In this document: positions 1 through 6,240 of the stretch, in pieces | How the letters are laid out: every line of letters starts with the position of its first letter | How positions within the stretch are numbered: position 1 is the stretch's first letter | Source: an uncultured Blautia sp. | GTDB lineage: Bacteria > Bacillota > Clostridia > Lachnospirales > Lachnospiraceae | Reading direction: 5' to 3' | DNA: 11,486 nt | Assembly (NCBI GenBank): GCA_900765525.1 | Contig: CAAFRY010000237.1 | Location: forward strand, 1-11,486 | The notes under the pieces: model-generated | The model's database searches: none | What the model saw: only the letters and a program-made list of their open reading frames with translations | What the model was told of the DNA's origin: nothing | Position numbers and translations under genes: made by a program

Positions 1-100
1 AGCCACCGCTACGCCTCATTCCTCCGCCTTGCAGAATGAAAATTCATTCTACGTCATTATGCTGAAAATGAACGTGCCAGTACACTAGTACCAGATTAAG
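1..100. other. Non-coding left edge with a short perfect inverted repeat
   Basis: No credible gene is present before the penicillin-binding protein stop codon at 101. Positions 33-40 (AGAATGAA) and 43-50 (TTCATTCT) are perfect reverse complements separated by two bases, so a 7-bp stem with a 4-base loop can form. There is no T-run after the hairpin on either strand, so it is not a convincing terminator for the leftward gene. The flanking G/C-rich stretch (1-30) has an uneven purine/pyrimidine character unlike the coding sequence next to it, which would fit the edge of an intergenic repeat element. That reading is inference only, because only one copy is in view. Confidence 0.4.
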
Positions 101-2212
101 TTACTCTTCTGCCATCATCTGATTCCAAATCTGGACATCTTTATTCACCACATAGCCGCTGCCGCCCCGGCCTTTCACGTCTTCCACCATTGTCAGCATG
201 AAAGTGGTCTGCCCCTCCTGGGCGTCTGTGTTGTACACGGCGAGCCAGCCCAATTCTGTACCGTTTTCGTCATCCTGGGAGGCTTTGATTTCTGCGGTTC
301 CTGTTTTCCCCGCTAATGTGGCTCCTTTGACAGAGGCCGCTGCGTGTCCCGTACCATTAGAATCACTGACTACAGCCTTCATGTCCTCATAAATAGTCTG
401 GGCCGCTTCCTGAGTAAAGGCACCTTCTATCCAGTATGAAGGGGTCTTTCCTTCCTGGTATTCCAGATACGGTGCTATCATATTTCCGTCATGGAAGAAA
501 GCAGAATAGATACAGGCCAGATGAAGAGGATTGGTCAAAACCTGTCCCTGTCCGTACCCGCTGTCAGCAAGCTGAATTTCTGTTTCTATGGTTTCAGAGT
601 TGGAATACTGGGAGGAGGTCATTCCGATTTCAAAAGGAATATCCTGGTTAAAGCCCAATTTATCCAACTGCTGGGCCAGGCTGTCGGCTCCGATTTTCAA
701 GGCAGCCTTGGCGAAATAAATATTATCAGAATAAATCAGGGCATTGGCCAGATTGGCAGCTCCGCCGTATTCATGGAGCGTTGTGACTTTATAGTCTCCC
801 CAACTGGAGTCTTTCTGCCAGGCCAGGCCGCTGGCCCCAAAATCTTCCCGAGCTGTAAAAGCGCCTGTGGAAAGTCCGATGGCTCCGCTTACCGGTTTAA
901 AGGAAGAGCCGGGAGCCCAGGTTTCACGCACCCTGTTGTACAGTGGCTGAGCCGGGTCGTTGTTTAAACTGTCCCACTGTTCTTGGGACATTCCCAGGAC
1001 AAAATCCATGCTGTTAAAGGACGGGGTAGAAACCAGCGCCAGTACCTCGCCTGTCTCCGGATTCATAACCACAGAACAGCTTTCATCTTCCTGGTAAGCC
1101 TCATAAACTCTTCTCTGCCAGTTTACATCTATAGTAAGGGTAATTTCCTCTCCATTTTGTGCAGGTTCCATGGCCAGAGCTTCTTTTTCATTGCCCTCTG
1201 CATCTAAAATGGCTATCTTATGGCCGTCCTTGGCTCTCAGTCTTTCCTCATACAGCTTTTCTAAACCGCTTTTTCCAATGACACTCTGCTCATCATATCC
1301 CTGGTCACCCATCTCTTCCAGCTCTTCTGCATTAATCTGCTGCACATAGCCCAGAAGGTGAGAGGTACATTCCCCATAGGGATATACTCTGCTTTCAGCC
1401 TCAGAAATCAGAACACCCGGATAGGAAAGCAGCTGTTCCTGAAGGGTAACTGCCGTACTGTTTCCGCCTTCGTCTGTGTAAGGCTGTTCCAGCTGTTCCT
1501 GGGTCATTTCCTTCAAAGGTACAAAACTGTCCGCCTGTACCCAGGAGGCATCCAAACTGGAGGTTATAGTCTCCTCCGATAACCCCAGAGCCTGAGCGAT
1601 TCCTGCAATCTCATTGTCCGGCTGTACATCCATCTTTCCGGGAACCAATCCAACAGACTGGACAGTTCCCTGCCCTGCCAGAAGCTGATGATTTCTGTCG
1701 TAAATGCTGCCTCGTTCTGCATCCAGAGTAGTCACACTGACCTTGTCACTCTCTCCCAGCTGTGGGAATATCATGGCATCTGTCCAGACTACATGCCACT
1801 CTCCCTCCTCTTTCTCAAAGCTGGTATTGTTATCATAGGTAATTTCCCCGGCAATGGTATCCATAGTAAGGCTATAGGAAAGAACTTCCTTTCTCTCCTG
1901 CTCCTGGGGAATATCCAGCTTTAAATTCTTCGCCTCGATACCCTGATAAATGTTTTTATTTCTTGTTACAAAATCCTCCTGGGTAACCGTCTCTTTAGAG
2001 CTGGAATCCAGAAGCCCATACATTTCCTCATACTCCCCTTTTTCTATATGAGCCACATATTCCTCCAGCACATCCCTGGGCGACTGAGAAAAAGCATTTC
2101 TGTAAAGCAGCACTCCGGCCGTCACTGCCGCTGCCAGCACCAGGACTCCGGCTGTACATAAAATAATCACTTTCTGTCTGTTTTTCTTTTTTCTTCTTTT
2201 CTTCTTAGCCAT
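101..2212 (-). CDS. Class B penicillin-binding protein with MecA-type N-terminal domain (peptidoglycan transpeptidase)
   Basis: 703-residue membrane-anchored transpeptidase that would cross-link peptidoglycan outside the cytoplasmic membrane. The order seen is a very basic N-terminus (residues 2-14), one membrane segment (about 15-37), an NTF2-like/MecA_N domain (about 44-150), a dimerisation/linker region opening with ERGSIYDRN (166-173 region; the class B motif RGxIxDRN), then the transpeptidase domain. All three catalytic motifs are present: SSFK with nucleophile Ser436 and Lys439, SDN at 495-497, and KTGTAE starting at Lys636. The domain order matches PBP2a/PBP3-type enzymes of Bacillota. 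Members with this N-terminal domain include low-affinity, beta-lactam-tolerant PBPs, but sequence alone does not show resistance. A purine-rich ribosome binding site (AAGGGGTG) precedes the ATG. It lies 98 bp downstream of the foldase lipoprotein gene with no obvious terminator or strong promoter between them, so co-transcription is likely. Length is normal for the class. Confidence 0.93.
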   Translation of the reverse strand: MAKKKRRKKKNRQKVIILCTAGVLVLAAAVTAGVLLYRNAFSQSPRDVLEEYVAHIEKGEYEEMYGLLDSSSKETVTQEDFVTRNKNIYQGIEAKNLKLDIPQEQERKEVLSYSLTMDTIAGEITYDNNTSFEKEEGEWHVVWTDAMIFPQLGESDKVSVTTLDAERGSIYDRNHQLLAGQGTVQSVGLVPGKMDVQPDNEIAGIAQALGLSEETITSSLDASWVQADSFVPLKEMTQEQLEQPYTDEGGNSTAVTLQEQLLSYPGVLISEAESRVYPYGECTSHLLGYVQQINAEELEEMGDQGYDEQSVIGKSGLEKLYEERLRAKDGHKIAILDAEGNEKEALAMEPAQNGEEITLTIDVNWQRRVYEAYQEDESCSVVMNPETGEVLALVSTPSFNSMDFVLGMSQEQWDSLNNDPAQPLYNRVRETWAPGSSFKPVSGAIGLSTGAFTAREDFGASGLAWQKDSSWGDYKVTTLHEYGGAANLANALIYSDNIYFAKAALKIGADSLAQQLDKLGFNQDIPFEIGMTSSQYSNSETIETEIQLADSGYGQGQVLTNPLHLACIYSAFFHDGNMIAPYLEYQEGKTPSYWIEGAFTQEAAQTIYEDMKAVVSDSNGTGHAAASVKGATLAGKTGTAEIKASQDDENGTELGWLAVYNTDAQEGQTTFMLTMVEDVKGRGGSGYVVNKDVQIWNQMMAEE

Positions 2213-2310
2213 TTTTCTTCACCCCTTATTTCTGCTGCTGTCTTGAAGTTACTTCCTATAGGTCTGCAGACACTCGTGGCACGGCTTGGCTGCCGGACTT
2301 ATCCTGCAGA

Positions 2311-3456
2311 TTATTCCTGACCCTCTTTGATGTTTGCCGTTGACATGATAATATCAGTGGCTGCATTCCACAATACATTATCCTTTAAAACAGTAACGTC
2401 TGAATACATAGCTTCCATAGAGGCTCCGTCAGAAAAACCGCTGAGAACTGCAAATTTCTCCAGCTCCTCTTGATAGTCTTCCTCTGTATATTCTTTTTTC
2501 GCTGCATTTAGGATTGCCTGAGTAACCATATTTTGTTTCAGGTAACTTTTTGCGGTTTCATCAATGGTCTGGTCCGCATCCTCTTTAGAAGCACCCTGAG
2601 ACTCCAGATATTCATCCATAGTCATGCCGTAGGAAGCGGAATACATATTGTCCAGCTGACTCTTTAAATCTGCCCTGGTTTCCTCCAAAAGCTCCTGGGG
2701 ATACTCCTTTACCTCTGTGGTCTCCATAACCAGCTGGAACAAATCTGATTTCACCTGACTTTCGTATTCGTTGTCCGCCTGCTGCTGCAGCAGCTCCTTC
2801 TGGTTGGCCCTGTATTCTTCTGCAGTTTTAAAATCCGTATTTTCAGAGGCCCACTCATCGGTTAATGGCGCCGGTTCTGAAATCTTATTGATTTTCACTA
2901 CAAACTGGACAGCCTGTCCGGCCAGGTCTGCACTAGAATAATTCTCCGGAAAGGTTAAATCCAGTGTAACTTCCTCTCCCTTATTATGTCCAATCAGCCC
3001 TTCCTCAAAGCCTTCTATAAAGTTTCCTGAGCCGATGAGCAAATCATAGCCCTGGTCAGTGCCCCCTTCAAAAGCCTCTCCGTCTTTATAGCCGGTGTAA
3101 TCAATATTTACTGTATCATATTCCTGCACAGCCCTGTCTTCTGTCAACTCCACCGGGTCATAGTTAAAAGCCATCTGCCTTTTTATATAAGTATCCACAT
3201 CTTCATCCTGAATCTGTGTCTTGGAAGCCTCCTCCACTTCCAGGTTCTGATATTGTCCCAAAGTCATGTACTCATCCAGGTTATCCAAATCCACTGCTAC
3301 AACCTTCCCCTCCTCATTGGTCAGGGATTTCTCCTGGCTGTCTGCAGCTTCCTGGGTCTGCTCTGTCTTTTCCTGGCTGTCTTTATCCTTATTACAGCCT
3401 GCTCCAAGTCCTAATACTGTCAGGGCTAAAAGCAGCATCACTATTTTTTTCTTCAT
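2311..3456 (-). CDS. Secreted FKBP/trigger-factor-like lipoprotein (extracytoplasmic peptidyl-prolyl isomerase/foldase)
   Basis: 381-residue predicted lipoprotein. Residues 1-21 form a lipoprotein signal (basic start, hydrophobic core, lipobox ending G-A-G-C, lipidated Cys21), followed by an acidic, Gln/Glu/Lys-rich spacer to about residue 50. Residues about 113-195 look like an FKBP-type isomerase domain (DTVNIDYTGYKDGEAFEGG, then FIEGFEEGLIGHNKGEEV and a FPENY segment), as in the middle domain of trigger factor. The helical remainder (200-375) resembles the trigger factor C-terminal chaperone arms. The N-terminal ribosome-binding domain of cytosolic trigger factor is absent, replaced by the signal peptide, so this copy should act outside the membrane. 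A PrsA-like role in folding secreted proteins is inference. It is the first gene of a leftward pair with the penicillin-binding protein, which could be a client. Annotation pipelines often call such proteins simply 'trigger factor'. Confidence 0.88.
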   Translation of the reverse strand: MKKKIVMLLLALTVLGLGAGCNKDKDSQEKTEQTQEAADSQEKSLTNEEGKVVAVDLDNLDEYMTLGQYQNLEVEEASKTQIQDEDVDTYIKRQMAFNYDPVELTEDRAVQEYDTVNIDYTGYKDGEAFEGGTDQGYDLLIGSGNFIEGFEEGLIGHNKGEEVTLDLTFPENYSSADLAGQAVQFVVKINKISEPAPLTDEWASENTDFKTAEEYRANQKELLQQQADNEYESQVKSDLFQLVMETTEVKEYPQELLEETRADLKSQLDNMYSASYGMTMDEYLESQGASKEDADQTIDETAKSYLKQNMVTQAILNAAKKEYTEEDYQEELEKFAVLSGFSDGASMEAMYSDVTVLKDNVLWNAATDIIMSTANIKEGQE

Positions 3457-3499
3457 GTTTTCTTAGTCCTCTCGTCTGATTTTTAATCCTATAAAAGCT

Positions 3500-3528
3500 A
3501 TTATACCATAGATAGCCCTAAAAAGGAA
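3500..3528 (-). promoter_or_regulatory. Sigma-A-type extended -10 promoter for the foldase/PBP operon
   Basis: On the minus strand a perfect TATAAT (3505-3500) is preceded by TGG, giving the extended -10 form TGnTATAAT. The expected -35 position 17 bp upstream (3528-3523, TTCCTT) is a poor match, as is common for extended -10 promoters. Transcription would start near 3493, about 37 bases before the ATG at 3456. A GAGAGG ribosome binding site lies within that leader. Confidence 0.7.
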
Positions 3529-3546
3529 GGGTTTCCAGAATTTTAG

Positions 3547-3575
3547 TTGCCTTTTCACGGAAACAATGCTAGAAT
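3547..3575 (+). promoter_or_regulatory. Sigma-A-type promoter for the 3613-4062 gene
   Basis: TTGCCT (3547-3552), exactly 17 bp, then TAGAAT (3570-3575), with TGC immediately before the -10, giving an extended -10. The predicted start near 3582 leaves a leader of about 30 bases containing the AGGAGG site. It is divergent from the foldase promoter with non-overlapping core elements. Confidence 0.7.
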
Positions 3576-3596
3576 AGGTGAAGTATGAGAAATGCT

Positions 3597-3603
3597 AGGA
3601 GGT
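3597..3603 (+). promoter_or_regulatory. Ribosome binding site that fixes the start of the 3613 gene
   Basis: AGGAGGT lies 9 bases before the ATG at 3613. It falls inside the reading frame that could also open at the ATG at 3592. Because the ribosome binding site would be within the coding sequence of that longer form, the start at 3613 is preferred. Confidence 0.8.
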
Positions 3604-3612
3604 TCAATACAA

Positions 3613-4062
3613 ATGACGAGTTGGATGGTTTTTCTAATCATTATAGCCATTTTAGCCATTGGCCTTGTAGTCCTGTATTTCCTGGGTCGGAAAGCCCAGA
3701 AAAAGAGAGACGAGCAGCAGGAACAGATGGAAGCGGCCAAGCAGACCATCACCATGCTGGTTATTGACAAAAAACGTCTTCCCATTAAGCAGTCAGGACT
3801 TCCACAGATGGTCATTGACCAAACTCCCAAGCTTATGAGACGTTCTAAACTGCCTATTGTAAAGGCAAAAATCGGCCCCAGGATTATGTCCCTGGTTGCT
3901 GACGAATCCGTATACGACCTGATTCCCGTAAAGAAAGAGATTAAAGCAGAAGTAAGCGGCATTTACATCATGGGAGTAAGAGGTCTGAGAGGTTCTCTTA
4001 CACCTCCGCCAAAGAAACAGGGATTCTTTAAGCGTCTCCGCTCCAAGGCTATGGGGAAATAA
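3613..4062 (+). CDS. Small membrane-anchored protein of unknown function
   Basis: 149 residues. I do not recognise a named family with certainty, although proteins of this shape are common as conserved hypotheticals in Lachnospiraceae. There is an N-terminal membrane segment at about residues 5-24 (FLIIIAILAIGLVVLYFLG). It is followed by a charged, probably coiled-coil stretch (about 25-43, rich in K, R, E, Q), then a compact basic domain with several Pro residues, a Gly-rich segment (IYIMGVRGLRGSL, about 114-126) and a basic tail. With a single N-terminal helix and strongly basic sequence after it, most of the protein probably lies in the cytoplasm. It is monocistronic: its own promoter at 3547-3575, a strong ribosome binding site, and a terminator hairpin 43 bases after the stop. 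It is the only plus-strand gene here. No enzyme motif is visible, so no function is assigned. Confidence 0.87.
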   Translation: MTSWMVFLIIIAILAIGLVVLYFLGRKAQKKRDEQQEQMEAAKQTITMLVIDKKRLPIKQSGLPQMVIDQTPKLMRRSKLPIVKAKIGPRIMSLVADESVYDLIPVKKEIKAEVSGIYIMGVRGLRGSLTPPPKKQGFFKRLRSKAMGK

Positions 4063-4073
4063 AAAAGATATAT

Positions 4074-4094
4074 TACCCTTTCTGAGGAAGGGTA
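4074..4094 (-). terminator. Possible second hairpin terminator for the leftward murI operon
   Basis: TACCCTT (4074-4080) pairs with AAGGGTA (4088-4094), a 7-bp stem with a 7-base loop. On the minus strand it is followed, after about 7 bases, by six T residues (4066-4061). The spacing to the T-run is longer than ideal, so it may only be a backup to the stronger hairpin at 4105-4155. Confidence 0.35.
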
Positions 4095-4104
4095 TGGTAA
4101 AAGG

Positions 4105-4155
4105 AATACAAAAGGCAACCGCACAAATATATTGAGTACGGTTGCCTTTTGTATT
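4105..4155. terminator. Bidirectional intrinsic terminator between convergent genes
   Basis: A perfect 17-bp inverted repeat: AATACAAAAGGCAACCG at 4105-4121 and its exact reverse complement at 4139-4155, with a 17-base loop. The GC-rich core (GGCAACCG) is followed by TTTTGTATT on both strands, so it can stop transcription arriving from either side. It sits between the stop codons of the plus-strand gene (4062) and the minus-strand DUF1934 gene (4165). Confidence 0.85.
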
Positions 4156-4164
4156 GGTAAAAAT

Positions 4165-4611
4165 TTACAGTGAGAAACAGCCCTCTGCCTTTGGCCGGAC
4201 GCACAAGGAAATCTGGCAGTCCGCAGCATGCTGGGAATTGATTTCCAGGGCATAATCAATAATCAAATCCAGACTCTCCTCTTTCTCCTTAAAATCAATT
4301 TTCGTGGCTGCTACCGCCATCTGCAGATTTCCAAAGGGCGTTGCATAATATGTAAGATTTTTCTTATTTTCCTCGAAAATCATCTGAACATTGGCAGCCC
4401 CTTTTCTCCGCACCTCCACGCTTTTTTCTGTAATTTTAATGGTATTTTTCGTGGTCTGGTAATCTTCATCCGACATCTCGTCAAACATGATAAAATGATG
4501 ACCGTTTCTATAATAATAATCCCCTTTTGCCACCACTTCCACGTCTTCCTGCTCTTCTATATCCTCCAGGCTCTGAACCCCTTTAATAGTAACTAAAACA
4601 TCCTTCGTCAT
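4165..4611 (-). CDS. DUF1934 (YwiB-like) beta-barrel protein
   Basis: 148-residue cytoplasmic protein without signal peptide or membrane segment. The pattern fits the DUF1934/YwiB family, small calycin-like beta-barrels of unknown biochemical role: an opening strand MTKDVLVTIKGVQ, an acidic segment, the Y-Y-Y-R-N-G-H-H-F region (about 33-41), ITEKSVEVRRKGAAN (about 60-74), then TYYATPFGNLQMAVAATKI (about 87-105) and an alternating strand DLIIDYALEINSQ. The ATG follows the murI stop by two bases, and its ribosome binding site (GAGGAG, 8-base spacing) lies inside the last murI codons, so the two are translationally linked. It is the last gene before the bidirectional terminator. Being co-transcribed with glutamate racemase suggests, but does not prove, a cell-wall-related role. 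Confidence 0.85.
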   Translation of the reverse strand: MTKDVLVTIKGVQSLEDIEEQEDVEVVAKGDYYYRNGHHFIMFDEMSDEDYQTTKNTIKITEKSVEVRRKGAANVQMIFEENKKNLTYYATPFGNLQMAVAATKIDFKEKEESLDLIIDYALEINSQHAADCQISLCVRPKAEGCFSL

Positions 4612-4613
4612 AT

Positions 4614-5435
4614 TTAATACTCCTCTATCCGAATCTGCTTGGCTGTTTTCACATCATAGGGAAGGATAGAGTTTGCAAACTCCTGAAAGTGTTCCTCCTC
4701 ATCGCTGACAAAAAAGCGGTAGGGGAATTCCTCCTCCTCTTTTCCCTCATGCTCCAGCCCTTTTTCCTGCAAAAGCCGTCTAAGCTCCAGCGCCGTCTCA
4801 TAGGCAGGATTTACCAGTGTAACCTTTTCCCCGGCTACCTGCCTGAGCATTGAGCGCAGCAGGGGATAGTGGGTACAGCCTAAAATCAAAGTGTCAATAT
4901 CCTGCTGCAGCAAAGGTTCCAGGTACCGCTTTGCCACCTCCACAGTCACAGGGTCTTTCACCCATCCTTCTTCTGCAAGGGGTACAAAAAGAGGACATGG
5001 CTGACCGATAACCTCTATCTCTGCATCCGCCATTTTTATCATTTTCTGGTAAAGTCCTGATTTTACTGTGGCTCTGGTTCCGATAAGGCCAATCCGCTTA
5101 TTTCTCGTAGTTCTGGCCGCCACTCTGGCTCCCGGCTCCACCACGCCGATAATAGGAATCTCTGTCTCATGCTGGATGGTCTCCAGAGCCAGAGCGCTGG
5201 CAGTATTGCAGGCCACTACAATGGCTTTTACCTCCTGAGTCTGTAAAAAGCGGACAATCTGCCGGGAATAACGGATAACCGTCTCCTTGGATTTGCTTCC
5301 GTAGGGCACTCTGGCCGTGTCTCCAAAGTATACAATCTTTTCGTGAGGCAGATTGCGCATTATCTCTCTGGCCACAGTCAGACCGCCTACTCCGGAGTCA
5401 AATACACCGATAGGTGCGTCTTTTCTAAAACTCAT
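4614..5435 (-). CDS. murI: Glutamate racemase
   Basis: Converts L-glutamate to the D-glutamate needed for the peptidoglycan stem peptide; cytoplasmic. At 273 residues it is normal for the family. The N-terminal motif IGVFDSGVGGLT (9-20) includes Asp13 and Ser14. The two catalytic cysteines are in place: Cys76 in VVACNTASA and Cys187 in ILGCTHYPLL; YFGDTARVPYG (36-46) is also typical. The frame is open for 20 more codons upstream (to 5495), but the start at 5435 is chosen because AAAGAGG sits 8 bases before it and the protein then aligns with the usual family N-terminus. First gene of an operon with the DUF1934 gene. A strong promoter lies at 5513-5541, giving a leader of about 70 bases that contains a weak 8-bp hairpin (5476-5483 with 5500-5507). 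Confidence 0.96.
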   Translation of the reverse strand: MSFRKDAPIGVFDSGVGGLTVAREIMRNLPHEKIVYFGDTARVPYGSKSKETVIRYSRQIVRFLQTQEVKAIVVACNTASALALETIQHETEIPIIGVVEPGARVAARTTRNKRIGLIGTRATVKSGLYQKMIKMADAEIEVIGQPCPLFVPLAEEGWVKDPVTVEVAKRYLEPLLQQDIDTLILGCTHYPLLRSMLRQVAGEKVTLVNPAYETALELRRLLQEKGLEHEGKEEEEFPYRFFVSDEEEHFQEFANSILPYDVKTAKQIRIEEY

Positions 5436-5512
5436 ATAAAAAACCTCTTTACTTGTCATAATCTCAGCTTTATCCTGGCCGGGCATAAATCCCATACACC
5501 CCAGCCATTGTC

Positions 5513-5541
5513 ATTGTACCCTTAACCTGTACAGATTGCAA
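5513..5541 (-). promoter_or_regulatory. murI: Sigma-A-type promoter for murI
   Basis: On the minus strand TTGCAA (5541-5536), a 17-bp spacer, then TACAAT (5518-5513). Both hexamers match consensus at four or five of six positions. The start would be near 5506. The -35 box begins only three bases past the spoIIR stop codon at 5544, and no terminator separates spoIIR from this promoter. Confidence 0.75.
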
Positions 5542-5543
5542 GC

Positions 5544-6209
5544 TTAAAACCAGCGAAATCCTATCTGCAGCTTTTCTTTTTCCTCAGGGTTTTCCAGAAT
5601 ATAAAGAAATTCCTCCTCTGTAAGTACTTCTCTCAACTCCTCCTTCTTCTCCTCAGTCACAACTCCGGTTACGTCATCAATAAAACATAGGCTGGGATAC
5701 AGCACACACCACCAGTTATGGCCTGCCGCTTCTCCTATCCGCACATTTAAAGCCTCGTATTCTCCTGCAGGGAAGGTACAGTCTCCATATGTTTTATCCG
5801 GAAAATAAGTCCGCTCTACCTGGGCTTTCACCGGATAGTCGTAGCCCATAGACGTCACAGCCTTACCTGCTTTTTCCTCAATCTGAGGCAGATGGGAAAG
5901 CACTGCTTCTTTGGTTTCTTCCAGGCCCGCAGCTTCCCCTACCAGGGATTCCACATATTCCACCACAGTTTCTTTTACTTCCAGCTTCAGTATCTGGTCC
6001 TCCTCCCTGTCACTGTTAGCCACCACGTGAAGGCGGAAAATTTCCCCTGCTATGCCTTCCTGAATTTCTCTCTCCAACCTTCCCTTCAGTTCTTGGTTCT
6101 CTCTTTTCAAGGACACCATGGGGATTCCCAGAACTAAAAACGTACCGGCAAAGCCTATGAGAACAGCAGCCAGCAGAAGTTTATTTTTTCTGATTTTTTC
6201 TCTTATCAT
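5544..6209 (-). CDS. spoIIR: Stage II sporulation protein R
   Basis: 221 residues. In Bacillus subtilis SpoIIR is made in the forespore and secreted into the space between the two septal membranes, where it triggers SpoIIGA to process pro-sigma-E in the mother cell. Seen here: a basic N-terminus, one membrane/signal-anchor segment (about 10-31), a short coiled region (33-50), then the family signature RLHVVANSD (59-67). The conserved C-terminal block is TYGDCTFPAGEYEALNVRIG (140-159) followed by HNWWCVLYPSLCF, with Trp166, Trp167, Cys168 and Cys175. Length is normal. The ribosome binding site is AGGAGG, about 10 bases before the ATG. It starts 26 bases after the GerAB-GerAC fusion gene and shares its direction, with no promoter I can recognise between, so it is probably the third gene of the germination operon. 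Confidence 0.95.
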   Translation of the reverse strand: MIREKIRKNKLLLAAVLIGFAGTFLVLGIPMVSLKRENQELKGRLEREIQEGIAGEIFRLHVVANSDREEDQILKLEVKETVVEYVESLVGEAAGLEETKEAVLSHLPQIEEKAGKAVTSMGYDYPVKAQVERTYFPDKTYGDCTFPAGEYEALNVRIGEAAGHNWWCVLYPSLCFIDDVTGVVTEEKKEELREVLTEEEFLYILENPEEKEKLQIGFRWF

Positions 6210-6222
6210 ATCCTATGTACCT

Positions 6223-6240
6223 CCTGATTCTTCTATCAGG
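6223..6240 (-). other. Hairpin joining the fusion-gene stop codon to the spoIIR ribosome binding site
   Basis: On the minus strand CCTGAT (6240-6235) contains the TGA stop of the upstream gene and pairs with ATCAGG (6228-6223), which includes half of the AGGAGG ribosome binding site (6225-6220) of spoIIR; the loop is six bases. Ribosomes finishing the upstream gene would open the stem, so translational coupling is plausible. The stem is only 6 bp, so the effect may be slight. Confidence 0.4.

Noticed and set aside
491..967. A 158-codon plus-strand open frame opposite the penicillin-binding protein.
   Set aside because: It is antisense to the transpeptidase domain, has no ribosome binding site and no recognisable protein features.
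2213..2310. Terminator or separate promoter between the foldase lipoprotein gene and the PBP gene.
   Set aside because: Two CTGCAG palindromes and a weak G/C stem are present, but there is no T-run and no convincing -35/-10 pair, so neither was called.
3592..3612. Start of the plus-strand small gene at the ATG at 3592.
   Set aside because: The AGGAGGT at 3597-3603 would be inside the coding sequence; it is correctly spaced for the ATG at 3613.
5436..5495. Longer murI frame opening at 5495.
   Set aside because: It adds 20 residues not seen in glutamate racemases, and a ribosome binding site (AAAGAGG) with correct spacing lies before the ATG at 5435.
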